A stretch of DNA of 10,443 nt from Desulfobacterales bacterium (GTDB taxonomy: Bacteria; Desulfobacterota; Desulfobacteria; Desulfobacterales; UBA11574). Below are positions 1-5,769 of this stretch, piece by piece (position 1 is the first letter of the stretch; every line of letters begins with the position of its first letter). The stretch lies in assembly GCA_012974475.1 (NCBI GenBank), contig JAAXQD010000013.1:1-10443 (forward strand). Direction: 5' to 3'. The position numbers were made by a program, and so were the translations under genes. The notes under the pieces were generated by a model. It searched no databases. It was given only the letters and a program-made list of their open reading frames with translations, and was not told where the DNA came from.

Positions 1-23
1 TTCAAGTCCCGTCACTCACCCCA
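1..23 (+). tRNA. tRNA-His, 3' end only (cut by window edge)
   Basis: The first 23 bases parse exactly as the end of a tRNA: T-loop TTCAAGT (1-7), 3' side of the T-stem CCCGT (8-12), 3' side of the acceptor stem CACTCAC (13-19), discriminator C at 20 and encoded CCA (21-23). A discriminator C preceded by CAC is characteristic of tRNA-His, which is why I assign His. The anticodon lies outside the window, so identity is inferred. It sits 18 bases upstream of the tRNA-Arg gene and is probably transcribed with it. Confidence 0.75.
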
Positions 24-41
24 TTTTTTCGCCTAAATTTT

Positions 42-118
<77 letters not shown>

Positions 119-126
119 ATAAAATC

Positions 127-162
127 AAGGGTTTATAGCAATTGTGCTGCAGCCCTTTTTTT
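127..162 (+). terminator. Probable intrinsic terminator of the tRNA operon
   Basis: The outer stem AAGGG (127-131) pairs with CCCTT (153-157). An inner stem AGCA/TGCT with an ATTG loop forms between them, and the 3' arm runs into a T-tract (156-162, then more T-rich sequence). An internal loop separates the two stems, so it is a moderate rather than ideal hairpin. It lies 8 bases past the tRNA-Arg CCA, where a tRNA transcript would be expected to end. Confidence 0.55.
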
Positions 163-176
163 ATTTTTTATCAAAA

Positions 177-194
177 TGCGTCAATTTTGCGTCA
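177..194. repeat. Direct repeat TGCGTCA x2
   Basis: TGCGTCA occurs at 177-183 and again at 188-194, so the two copies start 11 bases apart, about one helical turn, and each is preceded by A/T-rich sequence. Its position just behind a tRNA 3' end would fit an integrase arm-site or an old attachment region. There is no integrase gene here, so that reading is only a suggestion. Confidence 0.35.
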
Positions 195-286
195 GTTAAG
201 AACAGATTCTGCCTATTTTAGGGGTAAATGTATCAAAATTATGGTGTGTGGGTATGTGAGAGACAGAAATGGACAGTATATAATTT

Positions 287-319
287 TTGTGATACGGTAT
301 TATCGTATCACAATTGTGA
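287..319. promoter_or_regulatory. Nested dyad of TTGTGA/TCACAA half-sites (possible operator)
   Basis: TTGTGATACG (287-296) is the exact reverse complement of CGTATCACAA (304-313), giving 10-bp arms around 7 bases. The right arm is then reused in a second perfect 12-bp palindrome, TCACAATTGTGA (308-319). The result is three CRP/FNR-family-like half-sites in the order forward, reverse, forward. Family members such as HcpR in sulfate reducers recognise TTGTGA-N6-TCACAA, but here the inward-facing pair is 15 bases apart, so a canonical site is not present. The nearest downstream gene starts at 613. The dyad could also act as an RNA hairpin. Confidence 0.35.
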
Positions 320-612
320 GTGAACAAAGATACTTGCAAGATATCACATTCCGCAGGATCTAAATCAATTTTTAATTTATCCCCACTAAGGACTGTGCAT
401 GTAATCTTCAGTCTACCGATTTTTCAGTATTGAAACATTAATCGCAAATAAAATTAACCCAGCAATGGTGTTGATGTGAGCTTATTATTGTGCCATAAAG
501 GTCAGTGACAGGAAGATGAATTATGAATAAAACCATGGGCCTGGAAAAAATGCGGCAATCGCCCTAACACTCAGGCAAAAGAACAATAATTAAAAGAAAG
601 GAGGTTTTAGGC

Positions 613-1167
613 ATGGAACTGATGGAAACAATCAAAGGGAGGCGCAGTATCCGTCGCTATCAATCAAAGGAGGTTCCAGAAGAAGTGTTGAACAAGGTCC
701 TGGAGGCTTTTCAGTGGGCGCCATCCTGGAATAATTCACAGTGCTGGGAACTTATCATTATTAAGGATGCTGCCATAAAAGAGGCTTTGCAGGCAACTAT
801 GGGCAAGGGGAACCCGGCGAAAAAAAGCATTACTGAGGCACCTTTGCTCATTGCCATATGCGCCAAGTTAAAATACTCGGGCTACGATAAAGGTGAGGCG
901 GTGACGCAGATCGGGGATTGGGCCATGTACGACCTGGGCCTGGCCAACCAGAATCTATGTTTGATGGCGCACAGCCTGGGTCTTGGAACAGTTGTCGTGG
1001 CGTTTTTCGACCACAATAGGGTGAATGAAATCCTTGAGGTGCCATCCGGCTATAAGGCCCTGACCATTATACCACTGGGATATCCGGCGGCTGACGTCAA
1101 GGCCCCGGATAGAAGGAAAATAGGTGACTTCACGCATGAAAACAAGTTTAGGGGAACCACAGACTAA
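613..1167 (+). CDS. Nitroreductase family protein (FMN-dependent)
   Basis: A 184-residue protein of typical nitroreductase length. These are cytoplasmic FMN flavoproteins that use NAD(P)H to reduce nitro groups, quinones or flavins; the substrate here cannot be told. Family hallmarks are the N-terminal RRSIRRY (10-16), which contacts the FMN phosphate, the PSWNNSQCW segment (38-46) corresponding to the usual P-S-x-x-N-x-Q-P-W, the helix DLGLANQNLCLMAHSLGLGT (107-126), and PLGYPA (154-159) near the C-terminus. The usual proline after Gln43 is a cysteine here. The ATG is preceded by an excellent ribosome site AAAGGAGG (597-604) with 8 bases of spacing. It appears monocistronic, since an intrinsic terminator starts 37 bases after the stop. 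Confidence 0.9.
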   Translation: MELMETIKGRRSIRRYQSKEVPEEVLNKVLEAFQWAPSWNNSQCWELIIIKDAAIKEALQATMGKGNPAKKSITEAPLLIAICAKLKYSGYDKGEAVTQIGDWAMYDLGLANQNLCLMAHSLGLGTVVVAFFDHNRVNEILEVPSGYKALTIIPLGYPAADVKAPDRRKIGDFTHENKFRGTTD

Positions 1168-1203
1168 TTGAACTTATTATTCTGACCAGTGAAAGGATGA
1201 ATT

Positions 1204-1244
1204 ATCAGGGTGATTCCAACAATGGACTTCATCCTGATTTTTTT
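1204..1244 (+). terminator. Strong intrinsic terminator after the nitroreductase gene
   Basis: The stem ATCAGGGTGA (1204-1213) pairs with TCATCCTGAT (1229-1238), 10 bp including one G-U. It is extended inside the loop by TCC (1215-1217) with GGA (1224-1226) and followed at once by seven T residues (1238-1244). An alternative pairing AGGATGAA (1194-1201) with TTCATCCT (1228-1235) is also possible. Confidence 0.85.
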
Positions 1245-1456
1245 GGAGGGCAATACTGTTAAATGTTTGGGTTTGTGAAAGTGTTTTATTTGGTTTTTTG
1301 TTCTCTCAAAAATGTATCAAGAGCCTCGACAACTATAAGGGTGATGTCGGTTAAGGTGCTTACCTTTTAATTTTAAAACTTAAATAGACTTTAGATATCT
1401 GCAAATGCCACCTGCCGGTGAACATGTAATCTAAGACACTTTGAAAGGAGGTAAGA
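1245..1456. other. Non-coding interval before the cupin stub
   Basis: A/T-rich sequence between the terminator and the mini-gene at 1457. I find no coding signature and, importantly, no trace in any frame of the missing N-terminal part of the cupin. A clean ribosome site GAAAGGAGGT (1443-1452) is at its right end. No promoter could be called with confidence. Confidence 0.5.
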
Positions 1457-1561
1457 ATGGATATTGAAACAGACGAAATTATAATAATGCCGGCTAACAA
1501 ACCGCATGCTTTGAAGGCAATTAAAAAGTTCAAAATGATACTAACTATGATCCGATCATGA
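1457..1561 (+). pseudogene. Truncated cupin: C-terminal fragment with its own ribosome site
   Basis: An ATG behind a strong GAAAGGAGGT opens a 34-codon frame ending in TGA. The product contains MPANKPHALKA (11-21) followed by FKMILTMIRS (25-34), which I recognise as the last beta-strands and C-terminus of a small single-domain cupin, including the histidine (His17) of the second cupin motif. The first cupin motif (GxxxxxHxH) and the rest of the barrel are missing and are not found upstream, so the fragment cannot form a cupin fold. The simplest reading is an internal deletion joining the original start to the C-terminal codons. It ends 21 bases before fprA and could still be translated as an upstream leader. 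Confidence 0.6.
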
Positions 1562-1582
1562 TAACACAATAGAGGAGGGGAC

Positions 1583-2773
1583 ATGAGCTTCAAAATTAAC
1601 GATAGCATCTCATGGGTGGGGAAGATAGATTGGGAATTACGCAAGTTCCACGGAGAGGAATACTCCACCCACAAAGGTACCACGTATAATTCATATCTGG
1701 TCAGGGACAAGCACACGGCTCTGATCGATACCGTTTGGTCTCCATTTAGGGAAGAGTTTATTGACCAGCTGTCCCAGGAAATTACACTAAGTGACATCGA
1801 TTTCATCATTGCAAACCATGCTGAACCCGACCACAGTGGTGCTTTGCCTGAACTTATGAAAGCCATCCCGGATAAACCCATTTATTGTACAGCTAATGCG
1901 ATAAAGTCTCTCAAGGGATATTACCATCAGGATTGGAACTTCCAGGTGGTCAAGACCGGGGATCGTCTGAATCTTGGCTCCAAAGAGCTTGTTTTCGTGA
2001 GTGCGCCCATGCTTCACTGGCCTGACAGCATGTTCTGCTACCTGACAGAGGATAATGTGCTTTTCAGTAACGATGCTTTCGGCCAGCACTATGCCTCGGA
2101 ACTGATGTATAACGACCTTGTGGACCAGGCCGAACTCTATCAGGAATGTATCAAATACTACGCCAATATTCTTACCCCGTTCAGCAAGCTGGTAGCCAAG
2201 AAAATACAGGAAGTCGTAGGCCTTGGTCTCCCAGTAGACATGATCTGCACCAGTCATGGCGTGATATGGCGGGATGATCCCTTGCAAATCGTCAACAAAT
2301 ACGCCGAATGGGCTGATGATTACCAGGAGAATCAAATCACTATTATCTACGACAGCATGTGGAACAGCACCAGAAACATGGCCGAAGCCATTGCCGAAGG
2401 GATCCGATCGGCGGATGAAGAAGTGGCGGTCAAACTTTTCAACTCGGCCAGAAGAGATAAAAACGACATTATCACGGAAGTTTTCAAGTCCAAAGCGATT
2501 CTCGTGGGCTCCTCCACCATCAACAGGGGGATACTCTCTTCCGTAGCCGGCATTCTTGAGGAGATTCGGGGCTTGGGTTTCAAGAAAAAAAGGGCTGCTG
2601 CCTTCGGCTCTTACGGCTGGTCCGGAGAGGGTGTGAAAATGATCACGGACCTGCTCAAGGAGGGCGGCTTTGAGGTCGTAAATGACGGGCTGCGTGAACT
2701 ATGGAATCCCGACCGACAATCCCTTGAAAATTGCGTCAGTTTCGGAAGGGATCTGGCCGAGGCGCTAAGATAA
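1583..2773 (+). CDS. fprA: A-type flavodiiron protein (FprA / rubredoxin:oxygen oxidoreductase type)
   Basis: A 396-residue cytoplasmic flavodiiron protein that reduces O2 to water and/or NO to N2O, usually fed by rubredoxin. The N-terminal metallo-beta-lactamase-like domain (about 1-245) carries a complete diiron ligand set: His79, Glu81, Asp83 and His84 in HAEPDHSG, then His145, Asp164 and His225. The C-terminal flavodoxin domain (about 252-396) has the FMN phosphate loop YDSMWNSTRNMA (256-267), SSTINRG (310-316) and FGSYGWSGEG (341-350). There is no C-terminal rubredoxin, so this is the simple class A form. The ATG follows GAGGAGGGG (1572-1580). The symbol fprA is used for this class; whether O2 or NO is the main substrate cannot be decided from sequence. 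A cupin gene follows 40 bases on and may be cotranscribed. Confidence 0.93.
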   Translation: MSFKINDSISWVGKIDWELRKFHGEEYSTHKGTTYNSYLVRDKHTALIDTVWSPFREEFIDQLSQEITLSDIDFIIANHAEPDHSGALPELMKAIPDKPIYCTANAIKSLKGYYHQDWNFQVVKTGDRLNLGSKELVFVSAPMLHWPDSMFCYLTEDNVLFSNDAFGQHYASELMYNDLVDQAELYQECIKYYANILTPFSKLVAKKIQEVVGLGLPVDMICTSHGVIWRDDPLQIVNKYAEWADDYQENQITIIYDSMWNSTRNMAEAIAEGIRSADEEVAVKLFNSARRDKNDIITEVFKSKAILVGSSTINRGILSSVAGILEEIRGLGFKKKRAAAFGSYGWSGEGVKMITDLLKEGGFEVVNDGLRELWNPDRQSLENCVSFGRDLAEALR

Positions 2774-2813
2774 TATACTGAAGGATGCTTTAAAAGGAGG
2801 GAAAAATGTTGAG

Positions 2814-3116
2814 GTGTATAAAGAAAGCGGCTTTAGCGAAAAGGCCTTAAAGAGATATTTAGTTCACGATTCACCCTACTTTAAAGTATTAAACTTTAAT
2901 TTCAAAAAAGGTCAGGAACTTCCTGTTCATTCTCACGACATTGATGGACAGTTATGTATAGTGGTGCTTGAAGGTAGCGGAGAGTTTCTTGGGAAAGATA
3001 ATAAGACTCTTCCGGCAAATCCGGGAGATATTTTAATTTCAGATATCAGTGAGCCGCATGGTGTGCGAGCAACAAGCGATATGAGGGTAATAGTAACGAT
3101 TGCGCCGCCAATATGA
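2814..3116 (+). CDS. Small single-domain cupin protein
   Basis: About 100 residues forming one cupin barrel of unknown function. Motif 1 is GQELPVHSHDIDGQ (33-46) with metal-ligand candidates His39 and His41; the position usually held by Glu or Gln is Gln46. Motif 2 is PGDILISDISEPHG (70-83) with His82. The start is uncertain. The good ribosome site AAAGGAGGG (2793-2801) is ideally spaced to an ATG at 2806, but that ATG is in another frame and stops after 14 codons; the cupin frame has only GTG at 2814. One extra G after that ATG would restore an M-V-E-V-Y-K start. The gene is more A/T-rich than fprA and DUF364 around it. It may form an operon with fprA. Confidence 0.8.
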   Translation: MYKESGFSEKALKRYLVHDSPYFKVLNFNFKKGQELPVHSHDIDGQLCIVVLEGSGEFLGKDNKTLPANPGDILISDISEPHGVRATSDMRVIVTIAPPI

Positions 3117-3234
3117 TTAATATCAGCATATTTGTTTATTTCAGTTACTAAAGAAGATTAAATAAAATTGGGCTGAGGTCGATTGAACATTCAAGCAAGT
3201 TACCATCAATAAGAAAAAGATTTGAGGGATTGCA

Positions 3235-4053
3235 ATGAGTCTAAAAGATGAATTCAGAAAGATGGTCACGGAATTAACGACAAAATTTACGCTTCCACCA
3301 ATAGCAAACATTTTCTTCCCGCCTTTCTATAAAGGCGGCCAACCAAAAGATGCCCAGTTTATGGCCATCAGTATAGAAGGCGGGGCGGCCGGCGTCAGCT
3401 TTGTTCTCCTGCCTGATGAAAAAATGGAAGAATACACTGCTTTACAGCCGCCGGATTTTGTCGAGAAAAACCCGCGGGTATTTGCGCTTGAATTTGGCAG
3501 TGACGATCCTATTAAAGAGATGATCAGTCTGGCGGCCATTAACGCAATTTGTCAGCATGTTATGAGGGAGACCAATTTCGCGGTTGATTCTGCAACCGAT
3601 TCACTGGGGCTGTTGTCGGTCTCCACAGGAGACAGGGTCGGCATGGTCGGCTTATTCTTCGGGCTGATTAAGACCATTAAGAAAACCGGCGCGGAACTGG
3701 TTGTCATTGAAAAAAAAGATCAGTTGATTCAAAAATTTCCGAATCTGCCAATTACCCTGGACGCGACGAAATTGAGCACATGCAATAAGATCTTATGCAC
3801 CAGTACGACCATATTGAACAATTCACTGGATGAAATTCTTGCCCACTGTTCACCGGATGCATTTGTCTCAATCATCGGTCCTACGGCGGGATATTTCCCG
3901 GACCCACTTTTTGCCCGCGGTGTCGATGTTGTGGGTGGAAGAGTGGTAAAGAACGGTGCGTTGTTTTTGCAACTGCTTGCAGAAAGAAAACGCTGGGGAG
4001 ATGCTACACAAAGGACCTGTTTCCAGAAAGAGACCTACGCCGGTATAATTTAA
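3235..4053 (+). CDS. DUF4213/DUF364 protein (putative heavy-metal chelation domain)
   Basis: A 272-residue soluble protein with the architecture of the DUF364 family, annotated elsewhere as a putative heavy-metal chelation domain with an N-terminal DUF4213 region. Visible family landmarks are GDRVGMVGLF (132-141), which looks like the start of a Rossmann-like unit, VVIEKK (156-161), the CTSTTILNNSLDEIL segment (188-202), and IGPTAGYFPDPLFARGVDVV (214-233). The biochemical role of the family is not established; members often sit near metal- or corrinoid-related genes, but no such neighbour is seen here. There is no signal peptide. The ribosome site is modest (GAGGG, 3224-3228, 6 bases before ATG). 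A 118-base gap separates it from the cupin, so cotranscription is possible but not shown. Confidence 0.82.
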   Translation: MSLKDEFRKMVTELTTKFTLPPIANIFFPPFYKGGQPKDAQFMAISIEGGAAGVSFVLLPDEKMEEYTALQPPDFVEKNPRVFALEFGSDDPIKEMISLAAINAICQHVMRETNFAVDSATDSLGLLSVSTGDRVGMVGLFFGLIKTIKKTGAELVVIEKKDQLIQKFPNLPITLDATKLSTCNKILCTSTTILNNSLDEILAHCSPDAFVSIIGPTAGYFPDPLFARGVDVVGGRVVKNGALFLQLLAERKRWGDATQRTCFQKETYAGII

Positions 4054-4402
4054 TTGCAGATTAACTTCCATTTGTCACTCCTGTGAGCATCAACTACTCA
4101 GTCCTCCACTGAAAATTGGAGATAAGGATTCGAAATTATCACCCTGAAACTTTTGCTATCTGCAATCACTAAAAGACATTAAGTGCCTGATTTTCTGGCA
4201 TAATCGAAATATATCAAATGGGAAAGGGCAGTAGAGGCATATTCATTTATGGGATTCAATTTGATTTGGGGGGCTGGCCATAAAGATTTTCAATCAACCT
4301 GAGGGTCTAAAAGTGACAGGCTTGGTGATATCCAAAAGGGGTGAGTAGCGCAAGGGAAACCTGAAACATGCGGGTATCATTGCCCAATCAAGTTAATTCA
4401 AA

Positions 4403-4440
4403 AAAAGTGTGGAGGATCGATTCAATTCCACACTTTTCTT
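4403..4440. terminator. Perfect 11-bp hairpin with T-tract (intrinsic terminator)
   Basis: AAAAGTGTGGA (4403-4413) pairs without mismatch with TTCCACACTTTT (4427-4437, arm core), around a 13-base loop. The A-rich 5' flank (4399-4406) and T-rich 3' flank make it usable in either direction. It is 350 bases beyond the DUF364 stop, which is far for that gene, so it may end a separate small transcript from about 4230-4400. Confidence 0.7.
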
Positions 4441-4482
4441 TTATATGAACACCACAACATCTATGGTCTGAAGATCCAGAGG

Positions 4483-4662
4483 CAAATCTGCGATACCTGG
4501 AATAAGTTGAGACTATCAACCTTTTGAATGAATGTGATACCCAAAACGTATCGTCTAAAAAACTATGGATTCAGATAGTTGTTGGCGTTGCAAATATCAA
4601 AGGTTTTGACAAGTCCGAAACTCGTGAGGTAATCTCAATGTATCTGTAATCGACTGATATCT
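4483..4662. repeat. Diverged duplicated segment, copy 1 (two blocks)
   Basis: The block 4483-4527 aligns without gaps to 8122-8166 (32 of 45 bases identical by my count). The block 4633-4662 aligns to 8173-8202 (26 of 30 identical, all four differences transitions). In this copy the two blocks are separated by about 105 bases, in the other by 6. The copies lie in the same order and orientation on either side of the DUF5996-eanB-eanA block, suggesting an old duplicated or dispersed non-coding element. Confidence 0.5.
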
Positions 4663-4727
4663 AATATCCAATAATCATTTCCGCTCATTTAATAGTTGGG
4701 CAGATAAATAAAAGGAGAGAAATAGTC

Positions 4728-5669
4728 ATGATCATACAAAAAGACTACTGGCCAAAGTTGCCGCTAGATCAGTGGCAAAACACCTATGAAACACTCCACC
4801 TTTGGAGCCAAATCGTTGGAAAGATTCGTCTATCGCAGATGCCCTGGATCAACCACTCGTGGCATGTCCCTTTTTATGTCACAGCACGTGGACTGACAAC
4901 CTCCCTCATTCCCTATGGCCCTCGCGCCTTCGAAATCGATTTTGATTTTGCCGACCACCGGCTACATATTGCTACGTCAGGTGGAGAGCGCCGCTCCTTT
5001 TGTTTGAAACCGATGTCTGTGGCGGAATTCTATCGGAAAATTATGCGGGCTCTCGACGAGCTGGATATCGAAGTACGCATATGGCCAATGCCCGTCGAGA
5101 TTCCCGATCCCGTCCAGTCCTTTCCTGAAAACGAGGATCAAGCATCATACAACCCGGAGGCGGTCGGGCGATTCTGGCGAGCCTTGCTGCAGATGCATCG
5201 CGTCTTCACCGCCTTCCGCGCTCACTTCATTGGGAAGGTAAGTCCGGTACATTTCTTCTGGGGCGCATTCGATCTATCTGTGACTCGCTTTTCGGGACTA
5301 ACTGCACCAAAACACCCAGGTGGTGCCCCTAATTGTGCTGATTGGGTGATGGAAGAGGCGTATTCGCATGAGGTGTCAAGCGCCGGTTTCTGGCCTGGCG
5401 CAGGGTTGGGTGAGGCCGCCTTTTATGCATACGCCTACCCAGAGCCGAAGGGCTTTAGCGATTACTCTGTACGACCGGAGGCGGCATACTACCATAGGGA
5501 GCTTGGTGAATTTATACTGCCATACGAAGCTGTGCGAACGGCTGGCGAACCCGATACCGTGCTGTTTGATTTCTTGCAGAGTACCTATGAAGCAGCAGCT
5601 GACCTCGCGGGATGGGACCGCAACGCATTGGAGCGCAAAGCTGATCCACGTATGGGAGAAACTCTTTGA
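4728..5669 (+). CDS. DUF5996 family protein, function unknown
   Basis: A 313-residue protein that I recognise as the DUF5996 family from its strikingly conserved blocks: WPKLPLDQWQNTYETLHLW (8-26), QIVGKIRL (28-35), VTARGLTTS (51-59), FEIDFDF (68-74), SPVHFFWGAFDLSVTRFSG (172-190), EAYSHEVSSAGFWPG (210-224) and FLQSTYEAAADLAGWDR (282-298). The many conserved His, Trp, Glu and Asp residues suggest an enzyme, but no reaction is known to me. No signal peptide or membrane segment is seen, so it should be cytoplasmic. The ATG follows AAAGGAGAG. It precedes eanB by 100 bases in the same direction, but hairpins in that gap leave cotranscription open. Its codon use looks more GC-rich than that of the upstream cupin. 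Confidence 0.85.
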   Translation: MIIQKDYWPKLPLDQWQNTYETLHLWSQIVGKIRLSQMPWINHSWHVPFYVTARGLTTSLIPYGPRAFEIDFDFADHRLHIATSGGERRSFCLKPMSVAEFYRKIMRALDELDIEVRIWPMPVEIPDPVQSFPENEDQASYNPEAVGRFWRALLQMHRVFTAFRAHFIGKVSPVHFFWGAFDLSVTRFSGLTAPKHPGGAPNCADWVMEEAYSHEVSSAGFWPGAGLGEAAFYAYAYPEPKGFSDYSVRPEAAYYHRELGEFILPYEAVRTAGEPDTVLFDFLQSTYEAAADLAGWDRNALERKADPRMGETL

Positions 5670-5694
5670 GAGGGATTTTCCCTTTTCATTTTTA
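5668..5694 (+). terminator. Weak terminator-like hairpin overlapping the DUF5996 stop
   Basis: GAGAGGGA (5668-5675) can pair with TCCCTTTT (5679-5686), using one or two G-T pairs and a 3-base T loop. CATTTTTAT follows. The stem is short and partly wobble, so it may only attenuate read-through into eanB. Confidence 0.35.
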
Positions 5695-5708
5695 TGATAT
5701 ATGTAATC

Positions 5709-5737
5709 AGCACGAAGTAACTTCGGGTTGTGCTTTT
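5709..5737 (+). promoter_or_regulatory. Hairpin in the eanB leader
   Basis: AGCAC (5709-5713) pairs with GTGCT (5730-5734). Inside it GAAG (5714-5717) pairs with CTTC (5721-5724) around a TAA loop, leaving GGGTT bulged on the 3' side, and TTTT follows directly. It lies 33 bases before the eanB ATG. It could be a second attenuator or a simple leader structure; I recognise no riboswitch class. Confidence 0.3.
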
Positions 5738-5769
5738 GGCAAGATATCTTTACTCGAGAGAGAGGTTGC

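Larger units (their letters stand above)
164..612. other. Gene-free interval between tRNA-Arg and the nitroreductase gene
   Basis: I see no credible coding sequence in this A/T-rich stretch; the one longer open frame (142-363) begins inside the terminator hairpin and has no ribosome site or recognisable protein. What it does hold is the TGCGTCA repeat at 177-194, the nested TTGTGA/TCACAA dyads at 287-319, and the ribosome-binding site of the next gene at its end. It could be a scar of an excised integrative element next to the tRNA, but no element ends are visible. Confidence 0.5.
4054..4727. other. Long intergenic region before the DUF5996 gene
   Basis: This is 674 bases without a credible gene on either strand. 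It contains a G-rich non-coding stretch (about 4230-4400) that I cannot identify, the perfect 11-bp hairpin at 4403-4437, a diverged segment that recurs after eanA (4483-4527 and 4633-4662), and a TTGACA at 4606-4611 followed 18 bases later by TAATCT, a weak promoter candidate for the DUF5996 gene. The last bases hold the AAAGGAGAG ribosome site of that gene. Confidence 0.5.

Noticed and set aside
287..319. Canonical HcpR site (TTGTGA-N6-TCACAA)
   Set aside because: The inward-facing half-sites are 15 bases apart, and the close pair is in the outward order TCACAA-TTGTGA.
142..363. 73-codon open frame after tRNA-Arg
   Set aside because: It begins inside the terminator hairpin, has no ribosome site, and its translation has no recognisable domain and an A/T-driven composition.
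1360..1881. 173-codon minus-strand open frame overlapping fprA
   Set aside because: It is antisense to the conserved flavodiiron gene and the cupin stub, and shows no domain or ribosome site.
4310..4400. Possible TPP, cobalamin or c-di-GMP riboswitch before the DUF5996 gene
   Set aside because: A few words such as GGGGTG and AAACCTGAA recall riboswitch consensus sequences, but the required conserved cores and helices are not there.
5728..5769. 14-codon N-terminal extension of eanB
   Set aside because: It begins within the leader hairpin with a non-ATG start and no ribosome site; the ATG at 5770 has GAGAGAGG at good distance.
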